A stretch of 64,000 bases of DNA, from assembly GCA_020137815.1 (NCBI GenBank), contig CM035359.1:5652679-5716678 (forward strand). Direction: 5' to 3'. Source of the stretch: Hormiphora californensis. Lineage: Eukaryota; Ctenophora; Tentaculata; Cydippida; Pleurobrachiidae. Under the pieces are notes generated by a model. That model saw only the letters and a program-made list of their open reading frames with translations. It was not told where the DNA came from and did not search any database. Made by a program: the position numbers and the translations under genes. Of the stretch, positions 11,382 to 34,939 are shown in pieces. Positions within the stretch are counted from its first letter, which is position 1. Every line of letters starts with the position of its first letter.

Positions 11382-12386
11382 TGAAACCCGATAGTAATTA
11401 CACACAAATAAGAGACACAACACAAGGTGAAACACACTAGAACTGTTGGTATCCAAGACACCTCACACTCGCGGCCTTCGTTTGGCGCGCTTCGCGCGCC
11501 GGCAAGGGAGGGGTAACTTCGTTACCAACTAGAACTGCTGGTAAATAGTCAACAGATACCCTGAAAATGTGTGTAGACTTAGTGTCTACTGTTCCTAACA
11601 TGTTTGAGAAAGAGAGAGAAAGATTAGGGGCAATACACACTGTCAGAGGTAATGAACAGTAAAAGAGACAATGAGAGAGAGAAATGAATGGAATGTGATT
11701 CTTTTCACTCCTTATGAGAGAGATAACATTGAAACGTGTTGCAGACATGTTTCCCCTTTCTTCTGTTGACAGAACTGTGTGTTTACACACATTTTCAATA
11801 CTTAGAATTTTACACGCATGTTATTCAAATGAAGAGAAACGCGTGAAAAAGAGAGCGGGACTGTTAAACAGCGAGCAGGGTGTTAAATCTCCCAGCTAGC
11901 AGTTATCATGAGCGCGCAAAATCTTAAAACGACTGATAAATCAACTATCGGGTTTCATAATTCTAAGTATTGAAAATGTGTGTAAACACACAGTTCTGTC
12001 AACAGAAGAAAGGGGAAACATGTCTGCAACACGTTTCAATGTTATCTCTCTCATAAGGAGTGAAAAGAATCACATTCCATTCATTTCTCTCTCTCATTGT
12101 CTCTTTTACTGTTCATTACCTCTGACAGTGTGTATTGCCCCTAATCTTTCTCTCTCTTTCTCAAACATGTTAGGAACAGTAGACACTAAGTCTACACACA
12201 TTTTCAGGGTATCTGTTGACTATTTACCAGCAGTTCTAGTTGGTAACGAAGTTACCCCTCCCTTGCCGGCGCGCGAAGCGCGCCAAACGAAGGCCGCGAG
12301 TGTGAGGTGTCTTGGATACCAACAGTTCTAGTGTGTTTCACCTTGTGTTGTGTCTCTTATTTGTGTGTAATTACTATCGGGTTTCA
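11382..12386. mobile_element. 1.0 kb nested palindrome inserted in the left TIR
   Basis: Near-identical arms of about 420 bp are centred near 11884, with ends TGAAACCCGATAGTAATTAC and their reverse complement. Each arm has the same 117-codon frame (11437-11790 minus, 11978-12331 plus). They are mirror copies, and the frame has no recognised domain, so it is not called as a gene. A third copy of the end sequence, CTATCGGGTTTCA, lies in the loop near 11945. The high arm identity suggests recent origin or ongoing conversion. Confidence 0.8.
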
Positions 12387-12459
12387 GGGCGATTTCAAAT
12401 ATTGGTAACAATTCCCACGGTCAAAAAGTCACATTTGTTTACTTTTTCCAAGTTTCAGG

Positions 12460-14165
12460 CTAAAATATTCGATCAATCAATATCAAACATCATTAAGTTT
12501 TGTTAATACATGCTAATCTATCACGTCATTAAAATCTGGTTGTTCTATGTGCTCGGATTCAGGAGATAGTTAGCCTTTGGAAAATGTCATTTAATGGGTT
12601 TCCTGACATCGTTAGGCATTAGATTTTATAGCTATTCTATAAAAAAGTTTACAGGCTAACACGTGTATATTAAATGTGAAGGGGTAATGGGGGGTTTTCA
12701 GTGAGTAAATTAAGGCTAAAGTTCAATAAATTGATTCTAATGTTTTCCTTAGAATTTGAGACTGAAGTTTACTTTTTTGACAGCCTCGAGTAATTATGCA
12801 CTCATAAATTAAATTTATTTGCAAATATTCGTCCTAATGTTGATATTAGTGACGATTTCAAGGCTAAACGCTACTTTTTGAAGGTTATTTACATAAATAA
12901 TCGTTTCTAACAATCAGAAGAAATGTTTTGAAAATTAGAATAGATACTAAAATGATTTTAAAGGCTATTGTATCGTTAAATACATAAATGTGCTGAAAAA
13001 ATAAGGCTAATTTTGACTAAAATTTCAAATTTTTTAATTTTTTCGACATTTTAGCCTGAATTTAACCACATCTATCAAAATTCATACATGATTTAACCCA
13101 ATGATATTAAGATTGATAGTTTGACTGTAAAGAAAGGCCAAAATTTGCTTATAATTACTAAATACAATGGAATTAGTCACTTAGCCTGCTTTTTTACACA
13201 CTTATCTGTCAGTTAGCCTGCTAAAACTAACACTTAATGGTCGTATGATGAACTGTAATGGAACTCATAACGAAATTGTTACAGGGGACCTTAAAATAAG
13301 TACTTTAGCGGTGAATATAGCCACTAAATGAAATCGGCAACTATTCCAGAATACTCGATTTTAGCCTGATTTTAACCACATATAATATTAGTTTTGCTTG
13401 ATATCACTCAATAATCATGTATTAAGCTATTTTAGCTTAAGAAAAGAAACCAAATATGATTTTCATGAAAGATATCATGAAATTAGTAGTTTAGCCTGCT
13501 TTTTTACACACTTATCTGTCAGTTAGCCTGCTAAAACTAACATTTAATGGTCGTATGATGAACTGTGGGGGAATTAGTAACTAAATAAGTATACGTAGCC
13601 TTAAAATCAGTGCTTTAGAGCCACTGAATGAAACCGGCATAGATAGCTATTACAGAATACTCGATTTTAGCCTGATTTTAAGCACATGTAGTATTAGTTT
13701 TGCTTTCTCAAGTTAAAGAATCGTGTAAATAACTACTTTAGCTGAAGAAAAGAAGCAAAATGTGCTTTTTTATTAAGAATATAGTGAAATTTGTAATTTA
13801 GCCTGGTTTTTTACTCTCTTAATCATCGATTAGCCTGAAAAAATTACTGACTATCTATCAGTTGAACGATTATGCTACTTCTAAGTAAATAAAAATGACA
13901 TTTTAGCCTAAAAATAAGCACTTATCAACGATTAAATGAACCTAAGGTCGTCATTTCCACCAATTAGCCTGGCTAATTTTCCCTGAAAAGTTTCACCAAT
14001 TTAAATTAGCCTTTATGAAGCTAAAATTAATGCTATTTTTCTCCTCCTTTTTAGAATATAAAAATTAAATTTTGAACTTAACCAACTAACTAATTCCATA
14101 CGAAAATGAACAAGATTTCATTGCTAAAAATATGATTTATTCAGGCTAACGAAATTTGTTACTTT
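12460..14165. repeat. AGGCTAA / TTAGCCT motif field with 0.3 kb direct repeat
   Basis: The left part (12460-13010) carries repeated AGGCTAA words on the plus strand. The right part (13050-14000) carries mostly the complement, TTAGCCT. Within the right part a unit of about 315 bp occurs twice (about 13170-13400 and 13485-13710), sharing CTTATCTGTCAGTTAGCCTG and TGGTCGTATGATGAACTGT. Subterminal motif clusters like this are known as transposase-binding arrays in some DNA transposons; the role here is inferred. Confidence 0.55.
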
Positions 14166-14395
14166 GGGGCCTTATTTTTTGAAATCGCCCTTCATAAAAT
14201 ATGAACGTTTGTTAGCCTATCGCGTTATAGGTTTAAATCACCTCCCCCTCACCCTCGGCTGGCGCCTCGGGATCGGAGTCGGGATTTAAACCAGTTTAAT
14301 CGCCCTGCCGGGCGATTAAACTCCAGTTGGCTGTCCCCAGCTCGCGCTGGGAACAGCCAACTTCATAACGCGCCAGTCTACAAACGTTCATACTT

Positions 14396-14510
14396 CATGT
14401 GACGTCTACTTTCTAGATTTATGAAAGCTACAATGCTCTCTCTCTCACTCAGTGATGTTCACTAGGTGATTTAAATTCGGTTGTGATCAGTCAAAAATTT
14501 TACTGAAAAT
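14396..14510 (+). repeat. Dispersed repeat, copy 2
   Basis: Second copy of the repeat seen at 8943-9050, in the same orientation (GTGACGTCTACTTTCTAG, then GTGATGTTCACTAGGTGA). Confidence 0.6.
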
Positions 14511-14911
14511 TTTGTATTTTTGGGGTGGTTTCCCAATCCAAATGGTCTCAGACAGTCTTGGCACCCCCCTGGAGCCAGCCCTGCCTCAACCAGTTGTAAA
14601 CACGATAGCTCAATCATATTCTCTCACCCTTGTGACCATCTTTCTTTTGCCCCAGAGAGAGGGGGGGGCGATGGGTCTAAAAAATCACTTTTGAGGTTTG
14701 GTCCGGCTCCAGCTATTGACACCCCCCCCCCCTCTGGTAACAATATCTTTTTGCTCTCTCTCCCTATAACGGCCTACTCCCTAGTTTAATTTTTCTTTTA
14801 CTCTCTTAGCTCCAGTGATACTGGCAATTATTGACAAGTAAAAATATGTAGAACCCAGATCTGCTTATTCTGTCGGCTTTGGTTTGTGTTTCAATGCAAT
14901 ACTCTCTTTCA

Positions 14912-14973
<62 letters not shown>

Positions 14974-16019
14974 CTGAAATGTGAAAGATGAATTATGCAC
15001 ATCCCCTGATCGTACTTGGACTGTCGTTTGAGATTGTATAGTGCACTTGTTGGATAAGAGAGATAGAGAGAGATTTAAAAAAAGAGATAGAGAGAGAACG
15101 AGAGAGAGAGAGAGAGAGAGAGAACGAGAGAGAGAGAGAGATATTGGGGCGAGAAAGAGAGCGTATTTGAGTATGAATGGGAATAAAGAAGATTTGATAT
15201 GTGTAATTTGTTGATTATATAATTATGTAACTCCCTCGGCATACAGATTGTATTTGGTCCTATCTGGCGCTGTTCATGTCCCCAAATCTCCATTGTTAGA
15301 TATCCCATGTGTGTTACCCCCTCCTACCCAAGTGAGCAATGTTTAGGACTCTACTCGAGGGGCATGGCTCACACGTGTTATTGGGGTCATTATAAGTTTG
15401 GAGTCGAGTCATTAGTTTGTAAACACACTAGATGAGAAAGGTCCATGCTTACACTGAACTTAGGTTAGCTTAGTTCAAGTCAAAGTCCCCTTCTAGGACT
15501 AGTATATGGTTTAAAACGTAGGCATTTACTAGATATACCGTTCGGAAGTTCGCCTAAATACGTTTAGTAAAGCCGACTGTAAACTTCGCTCTTTTCTTCT
15601 TCTTGACGAATTGCTGGAAGATCTTCCTTTTGTCGGAACTTGGATCTTGCCGTGTATTATAGCATTTATTATTAGGGATATTCAGCATCTTTTTGCACAG
15701 TTGCAGTCTTTTCTCTTCCATCTCTTTCTCTAGTCTCTACTCTATTTTTCTCTCTATTTCTATCTTTCTCTCTATTCTTTATTTCTCTCTTTTAATCTCA
15801 CTACCTTCTGGAAATCCCAAATTCTCGAAATAATCGTAAAATTAGCCCAGGTTTACCGATTAATTGACAATTTTCCACATCGAATCACCCCTTCGAAAGT
15901 GATTGACTTCAAGTTAGGTTTCAAATTAGGACTTCCTCAATTTTTTTCAAGTACTGTTGAAGTTAAAAACAGATGGCAATTAGATTGTACAATTAGAGAG
16001 GGGAGAGAGAGAGAGAGAG

Positions 16020-16107
<88 letters not shown>

Positions 16108-16227
16108 TATGTAAAGATCATAACACGTAGAGATCTTTGAATTCCCAAAAATAGTTATTTTATGGTTCTGCGGTTAACTAGATCTATCTCTTTTCCATGG
16201 TTTCTCTTTCTCTCTCTTTCTATCGCT

Positions 16228-16308
<81 letters not shown>

Positions 16309-16990
16309 CCCAAAAATTAGTATTGTTGACTTCCTTCTTTGAATTTTGCTCCGCCTTTCTGTGATATCTATTGCCTTTTCCGAAACTAAACTTCGGGAAA
16401 CGTTTGCGTAAGACCTCGAGTTTTCAATTAAAGTCGTTTAGTCTACTTTTAGTTTTTTGATAATGACACCTGTTTTCTATTTTTGGATCCAAACGCTTGT
16501 CTGGCACGTGGCATTTAAAAGAAGTAGGGCATTATATATATATATTGAGAGATGGGTAAAAAGGGAGAGGAAGAACACAAAAGTAGTCTCACTCCACATA
16601 CTCGTTGTTCCTCAAAAACATACTTGTGAAAAGTATGAGATCACTAGGCTATTACCTCCTTGCTTGAAGTTTAAAAACCTACACATGCCACATGGTAGCC
16701 TCTCTCTTTTTTGCGAAATATACTGCCCCGTATCATGTTTGTATATCATGGTTTAGGTATCCGTATTTAGGTTGTTGATCGTTTGTTATAAAACCTAGAG
16801 AATAGAAAGGCATAAAACCCTTGGATATTTTGGTTCATGGATTGCCGAAACTCAATGTCTCATTGACACACTCACTCTCCTTCTCCCCTAACTGGTAGTC
16901 AGAGCTCCAGTTTCCATTGTCCTTTTATTCTCACCAAGCGGCTTGTCGGCACCACTATCTAGATAGGTCGAGAGAGAAAGATAAAGAGAG

Positions 16991-17041
<51 letters not shown>

Positions 17042-17658
17042 GAGATAGAGAGTGGGGGAGAGAGAACGAGAGAGAGAAATCTGTTGTACCAAATTCATCC
17101 GGGATGAATAGTAAAGTAGGCCTATTACAATTCTTTGATGAATTGCAATGTAACGAGTTGGGCGTCTTCATTAGCAGCTCCAATATATGTAATTGGCCGG
17201 GTGACAATTATATAGCCTTATTTTTCAATAAAGGTGGAGTGGTGGACCCTGATTTTCTGGGATGCTCTTAGGGGAAGAGTTTTACCCGGTGAATCGGGGT
17301 GAAATATTTTTAACTCCATGTTTGAGCCCAATTGTATTCCCCTTTAGTAAATCGGTTGCTGGTAAATCGAGATAGGACTGTATTACCTGATCGATTATTC
17401 ATATATGCAGAAAATTTAGCTCCTCTTGGAGAGCAGAATCTGTGGAGTGTGAAGGAGGGTGATTGGGAAGGAAATTTATAAATAGGAATTGAGACTGAGT
17501 GGTACCAGAATTCTGGTTCCACTGATCAATTCCTATTTATAAATGTTTATTATTTCTGCAGAGATATGAGATAGATTCATGAGATCAAGAGATAGAGATA
17601 GAGAGAGAGGAGAGATGAGAGAGAGAGATGAAGAGAGAGAGAAGAGAGAGAGAGAGAG

Positions 17659-17703
<45 letters not shown>

Positions 17704-18879
17704 AGAAGTGAGATGGAGAGAAACGCGAAGAAAGGAGAGATGAGGAGCGGGAGAGAGCGATAAGAGAGAGAGAGAGAAAGAGAGAGATAGAGAAGAGAGA
17801 TCGCAACGAGCGATGGGGAGCAGATCGTGAGATGATCGAGGGCTGCTGCATAGATACTTGCCTCTAAATAGATGGGTTTTCCTTGTGTCTGCGAACTCAA
17901 TTTGCAGGTGTTCAATTGTTCACCAAAATCTACCAGCTCCCAGTCTCCAGGGCATAATGATCTGTATTCTGTGAGATTGTTCTAATATACCTTTCTCATC
18001 ATGTTTGAGGTGCCTACCTCGACCCTCTCTCATTGCACCCTAGTTTAGAAGTACATGTGATCTCTAATCTCTGCTAGGATACTCTCTGCTCTTATCTGGG
18101 ATTCGCCGATCGGAGGGTGTGCAAGATTAGTCAGATTTCTATTGTTTATTCACTCCCCCTCTCTCACTCTCTTTCCCGCTCTCGGCTCATTATTTCTATC
18201 TAGTTTATATCGCTTACTCTATCATAGATGATAGCTCTAAGTTTTCTCTGCAGAAAATCGGATCATAGCACTGGCAAGTGCCCCGGGCCCAAAAGGGGGG
18301 TGTGGGGGGACAGCCCCCACCACAAACGGGGAGCCTTGTGGGGCAGAGCCCACCACTTAGGCGAAATACCCTATAAACTCAAAAAACAAAAGATGATGAG
18401 CACACGAACACTTCTACACAACAACGCTGTGAAAACCTGTCCAGTGACTACTATATACATTCGATTTCGGGGTTTTTTGAAATGCTTTAAAAAAGCATGT
18501 TCCAGGGATTGAAGTAGAGAGCTGAAATTTTGTATCTGAGGGCCCGCATATAGGAGAAAGCACTGCAAAATTTCAAACGATCGGATGTAAGGTAAAAATT
18601 TGCCAGAGGGGTCCCAAAATGCAAAAATAGGAGGAGGGGGAGTGAGGGAGTGAGGACCTTTTTTTACAAAAAGTTGAGTTTCTCCTAAAACCACAATTAG
18701 TAGAGACTTGCCCCGTTGGAACAGTGGTTCCTTCACATCATTGCGCTCGTAATTTAAGCTAAAAAATAACTGTGTGAGAAACTTTCGAACTCGCCATAGT
18801 TATTAATTATTCCATTAAATTAGTCATTAAAGTTTCATTGGTGTATAACATGTTGCGATATGTAGACGACTCGAGGCCA

Positions 18880-19320
18880 TTAAATACTGAAACGGTCTTG
18901 TCGTACGCGGAATGGTCATTTATGGGGGGTCTTACTCGGGAACAAAAATCTCTATCTCGCACCGTTAAGCGTAATTTGCATATATTTATGCACCTATTCA
19001 CATTTAAAGCGCATAGTTTGTCAAATATTTTCACTTCGGCTGGTCCAGGAACGTTTTCATAGACATATGTTCGAACCAAAATAGTCGATTTTATGGGGGG
19101 GTCGTCCTCCCCGGACAAAAGTCGTATCGCCGTACTGTTTAAGCCGTTATTGCCATATTTTGCACCGATTCATGATTAATGCATATTCTTAATTTCCCTC
19201 CGGCTGGTCCTAGAAACTGTTTTCCATGGACATTTCCAGCGCCAGAATAGTCGTATTTATGGGGGGTCGTCCCCGAGCCAAACAAGTTCGTATCTCTCAC
19301 CGGTTAGTCAGTTATTGTTC
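18880..19320 (+). repeat. Imperfect three-copy tandem repeat, period about 185 bp
   Basis: Words ATTTATGGGGGGTC, a CGTATCTC-like word and GGCTGGTCC(A/T) recur in the same order near 18905, 19090 and 19255. The copies differ by substitutions and small indels. No coding content is seen. Confidence 0.5.
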
Positions 19321-19435
19321 ATATTTAGAAACTATTCACGTTCGAAAATAAGCAGAAATCAGAAAAATAGCTTTTTCTATAGAAACCCAAAAGAACGAAT
19401 TAAGTCACAACACCATTACTATAATTAGTTGGATC

Positions 19436-19783
19436 GCCCGGAGTTCCCATGTGGTGTCACGGGGGTACACCTTTAGGTTACTGTCATAAATGATGGATAT
19501 CGAGAGAGGATAAAGGCAAAAGAAATTAGGATAGAAAGAGATGAGATATAATCAAGAAAGAAGGAGAGATAAATAAGAGGAGAGAGAAAAAAGAGAGATA
19601 TAGTGAAGAAACAGATGAGAGAGAAAGAGAGAGAGAGAGAGAGAAATAGTGTGAAGAGAGAGAGGCTGAGAGAGAGATAGGATAGAGATAGATTGAGGGC
19701 TAACAATTAACAATTAACGAGAATATGCCGTTAGTTATGGAAGTAGCCTAAAGGTGTTACCCCGTGACACACATGGGCCGGGC
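19436..19783. mobile_element. Small inverted-repeat element (MITE-like) with GA-rich core
   Basis: Ends of about 45 bp are inverted copies: GTGTCACGGGGGTACACC on the left, and the reverse complement of GGTGTTACCCCGTGACAC on the right, both inside matching GCCCGG...GGGC flanks. The core (19490-19690) is a purine-rich, decayed GA array. No transposase is present. Confidence 0.6.
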
Positions 19784-20661
19784 ATCCAAAACTAAATATT
19801 TAATTGGTTTTTGGACTTAATACAATATACATGCAATTGTATAATGAGCTTTTTTTACGCCATCGTATAATTACACAGACATAAAACGTCACACACACGT
19901 GTGCTCTTTTATACTCTCTCACGCATTTACAGAGAGATTGAAATGAGTCTAGTTTTGTCTAATTTTGTCTACCATCGTTTTGCTACAATCATCATGTCAA
20001 GTTTGAAACAGAGCTGATCGCTGTCTGACATTTAGATACAACCATTTTACTCTCTAATTGCAATGAATATTGTTGATATTTCTCGCCAGATGTTTTACAA
20101 AACGATTTAAAGCTGTATCGATTGCAACCTATTGTATATTTACTGCGTCTGTATTGGCAAACGCTGTTCCTAAGACAACCACCTTATAATAAGCACCTAG
20201 GTCTACTTCTAATCTCTTTAATTCGAAGTTCAAGTCTGACTATCTTTTCTATCTACAAGTATTAGTATTTGCATATTCATAGTCTGTTAGAACTTGCTCT
20301 GTTTCTCTACTCTACTTACTACTAAATTATTGTAATATTTTTCGACAATTCATTATTTCACGAGAATCACTGCAGTATTTCGCTAATTAGTGATTAGGCC
20401 AATTTCTCACAACAATTGCAATTAAGGATGTCGTGTCGTGTGATTAGTTAGCTCGATCTGTAACCTCTTGACAAATGGTTTAAAATTAGAAATCACGACA
20501 TCCATTGTTTGGTTAAGCCAATCAAAAACCCGAAAACATGATTAACAGGAAATCGGGGTTTTCCGAAGTTTGCTCAATCACTCGAGTCGTGTTTTCACCT
20601 GCAATATTTCATCTCATAACTGGTAATTATTTTCTTCAGATATGACTCCTTATATCGACTA

Positions 20662-21057
20662 ATGGAAACACCAGGGACTGCTCAAGTTGGCTCAGAAAAC
20701 GAAAATAAGTATGTGTCTCCTGAACCCAAGTTAAACGTAATGACATTACGTCGTAATGTTATCAACCCCCAACCTACAGCTGTCCTAAGATAACTTTATG
20801 ATTGTATTTACTCCTTCATAAAATAAACTATCAATTATCTGAACGCTGATCTTTCCCTGCAGGATCACCACAAAACCAAACGGAATTCCAAATGGCTCCC
20901 GCCGGCCGTCTCTTTTATGGCAACGTTCCGCCAGGAGAGCTCAATTAAACTCTGAGAAACTATCAAAGTGCTCTTCATCTGAGTGCAGCAGTAGTAGTGA
21001 GGGATCTAGTGACCATGGGGACCCACCTCATTGGGGCAACTACGGTTTCATACAGAA

Positions 21058-21061
<4 letters not shown>
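20662..21061 (+). CDS. Spliced upstream ORF in the K2P channel leader (81 codons)
   Basis: An ATG at 20662 opens a frame of 15 codons plus two bases to a GTATGT donor after 20708. The next exon starts at 20863 after CCCTGCAG and continues the frame to a TGA at 21059-21061. The predicted peptide is Ser/Arg-rich (for example CSSSECSSSSEG) with no known domain. Its stop overlaps the channel start codon in ATGA (21058-21061). It may be a translated uORF that limits or couples channel translation, or it may simply be leader sequence. The splice pair and frame are seen; translation is inferred. Confidence 0.4.
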
Positions 21062-28536
<7,475 letters not shown>

Positions 28537-28639
28537 GTTTAATTGCGGGTGGTGATTATTTTCTTTTTTTCACTAAATTTCTTGGGGGAAAACGATATAT
28601 ACAAGCTCTCTTCTGTGTGTGTCAAGGCGTTTTGATAAC

Positions 28640-28645
28640 AATAAA
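28640..28645 (+). promoter_or_regulatory. Polyadenylation signal of the K2P gene
   Basis: AATAAA lies 104 bp after the channel stop codon and about 40 bp before the stop codon of the convergent ACBD6 gene, so the two 3' UTRs must abut or overlap. A second AATAAA occurs near 28669. Confidence 0.6.
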
Positions 28646-28683
28646 ATTCTGAATTTCTGAAATACACTAATAAAACGTGTTTT

Positions 28684-32690
<4,007 letters not shown>

Positions 32691-33267
32691 ACTAATAGAA
32701 GAAGTGTGTTAATGTTAGTCAGTTTGGTAAACAAGGAGTATCTGGGTAGAATTGGGGGTATCTTCTGGGGGTTAATGGACATGATGTATAAACAGGAAAT
32801 TCACTGGTACAAAATATAAAATTGAGTTATGCAATGAAAAATACAAAAAATGAAAAGCTATCCGAAGATCTCTCTCGAAGTCGATCTCAAAATTAAGTTT
32901 ATCTAAATAAAAGCTACTTCATATCCTACAATTCCTGTGCATATAATAAGATCTCCTTAGATAAATTCCTCCCCTATTCCTATTTCTATCCAATCCATTT
33001 TCTGCTCGGCTCAGAAAGCTATATATATTATTGAATATTGAACTTTATGATTAAATAAATAACTACAAACAACACAACTAGGAATGCGCAGCTAAGGGGG
33101 AACCCCTGTGGGCAGCTCAGCGAATACAAGAATAAATATATATATTTGAAAAACCCCTTTCAACTAAAAAAACACGTGTCTCATCCCCTTCCAATCTACA
33201 AAACAACTAACATTATGATGACGTCACCATAATGACGTCATCACATCACGTGACGTTACCATCGCGA
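32691..33267. other. Short gap between RALGAPB and ACBD6
   Basis: Only 577 bp separate the RALGAPB stop from the ACBD6 start on the same strand. It must hold the RALGAPB 3' UTR and the ACBD6 promoter. Repeated TGACGTCA-type words occur at 33219-33245, a CRE/ATF-like sequence; whether they act as promoter elements is not known. Confidence 0.4.
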
Positions 33268-34444
33268 TTAAAGAAAACAGTTAAAATACCCCGCTCCATC
33301 GCAATCCTGTACCCCGTGTTCAGCCGCTATCTTGTGGACAAGATTCCTCCGATGGTGCCGGGTACTTTTAGTTAACTCCAACTGCATGGCACTGTTCCTG
33401 ATAGCCAGCACGGTTTCCCTGATAACGATGGGGAGAATGTGGGCGCTGACCACTTTCTCACCATCATCTAACAACCCTGCAGTATTGAACTTGTTGAGAG
33501 GGTTCCGACTGAACACTGATGTCTTGTACAGCCCATTCTTGAGGGGGTGGATAAAGATTATAACTCGACTCTCCTTCTGACAATTGAGGTTTAGAGCGAG
33601 GTTATCATCCCCAAAATGTCGAGTATCGTCAAAACTCTCAGCCCAAATCACAATAATCTTTGTAAGTGATGCTTGTTGGTCACTGGGAATACATGAGTTC
33701 TCCCATTCGATAGCTCCTGAGAAGATCCTGTTGGTGGTAGCCCATATCGGGTATCTGGACACTGGCAGCACTCAACTCCTCTTCAAACAACTGGTTGTCT
33801 TCCTCAGGTTCTGGGGAGGAGGCAGGACTGTCCTCCTCCCATCGAGGAAGGAGGTTGGGAACTAGGAAGGCAACTTCGTTATACAAGTCACTAAAGTAAG
33901 GGAACTGAGGGGCGGTGTTGGGGTTGCCAGCTGTACCCTCACACCAAGTCCGGAATGGTCTGAGGCCCGTCCACCCTGTAAACTTCCCAACATTAATCAT
34001 CCTGTTACCAAGCCGCTCGATAAACTGTTTAAAGTCAAGATTAGAGAACACATGTCGATTCCTCAAGATCTCCTCAGCCTTGGTTTGTCCTTGACGCATG
34101 TACAAGAGTACTACAGTATGGCAATCCCTGGTTGAGAGGCTATCTAACTCCTGTAGCATGTCATCCAGCTCTCGAGACCTCCGTAATAAAATCACGCTAT
34201 CACCATGTCCTCCACCTTTGCCCTTTCGTTTCCTAACTTCGTGCTCCCCAACGTTCTCGTATATTTTGGGTGCTAGGAGGCCAAAGTGGGAAAGGAACAT
34301 ACGGGCACTGTCAACACTAGAGACACATTCAGGGATTTGGAGATCGGGAGGGGTGGAGGGTCTGGTGATGTTCCTTCGGAGCTCTTCGTGTATCAATACC
34401 TCCTGGTGAGAAGAGGAGAGAGAGGTAGAGGGAGAGAGGGGGAA

Positions 34445-34525
<81 letters not shown>

Positions 34526-34939
34526 AAGATATATTTATCTAGGCTATCAAACAACAAACCTCTTGAACATCTTTCAGGCGAATATAAGTTGCACCACCAC
34601 TAACCGCAGCAGCAGGTTGCTGTTGTTTCCTAAGAGGAATTCCCCCCATTGGCCATCTGGGCACTTAGATCCGCGAGGGTCAAAGTATCTCGCTTTAGAT
34701 TTGGGTACCTAGTGAATTGCAAAGTTATTGATACAACCTAGTGAATTGGAAACTTGCAAAGTTGGTTGGTGTTATTGGTGTCAATACAATGGCAATACGT
34801 TAAACTTTCTATACCTCTCAGAGAGAACTTTAGGCCACACGGTCGACATATGATCCCTCCGGTTGCCAGGTCGAGGTGTCAGCTCCCGGTCAGATAGGAT
34901 ATCCCATTTGTCACTCTTGGGCCTTGTAGGACGAGATAC
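33268..34939 (-). CDS. RALGAPB: RALGAPB exons 28-31 (C-terminal, Rap/Ran-GAP-like region)
   Basis: Exons: 34815-34939, 34560-34708, 33772-34402 and 33268-33671. Exon 30 carries ARMFLSHFGLL, LLYMRQGQTKAEEILRN, IERLGNRMINVGKFTGWTG and NEVAFLVPNLL. Exon 31 carries KIIVIWAESFDD and IIFIHPLKNGLYKTSVFS and ends NCFL-stop. This is the degenerate Rap/Ran-GAP fold of the beta subunit. The 100-bp intron between exons 30 and 31 (33672-33771) was placed by phase and family match; its acceptor (AACAAG) is weak. In exon 29 a run of six G (34642-34647) shifts the frame; five G would keep it open, so a sequencing or allele indel is likely. Confidence 0.83.

Larger units (their letters stand above)
11211..14365. 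mobile_element. 3.2 kb element with complex long terminal inverted repeats
   Basis: Terminal inverted repeats of about 170 bp (11211-11383 and 14195-14365) are nearly identical. Each TIR is built from successive hairpins: one opening GTTGGCTGTTCCCAGC, one of GTTTAATCGCCC/GGGCGATTAAAC, and one closing at GATTTAAACC. The left TIR is interrupted by the palindrome at 11382-12386; it resumes at GGGCGATTTCA (12387), which pairs with TGAAATCGCCC near 14190. The interior is AT-rich, non-coding and carries many AGGCTAA/TTAGCCT words and a direct repeat. A non-autonomous DNA transposon is the likely identity; no transposase is seen. Confidence 0.8.
14366..20661. other. Gene-poor stretch dominated by GA/CT microsatellites
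   Basis: No coding exon could be supported. CT or GA dinucleotide arrays lie at about 14911-14970, 15062-15143, 15996-16105, 16203-16304, 16968-17047, 17579-17810 and 19600-19690. They produce long ERERER or SLSLSL frames that are not genes. Also present are a repeat copy (14396-14510), a G-run segment at 18270-18360, a three-copy imperfect tandem repeat (18880-19320) and a small inverted-repeat element (19436-19783). Confidence 0.6.

Noticed and set aside
11437-12331. Identical 117-codon frames in opposite orientation
   Set aside because: They are the two arms of one palindrome, with no recognised domain and a composition rich in CT repeats.
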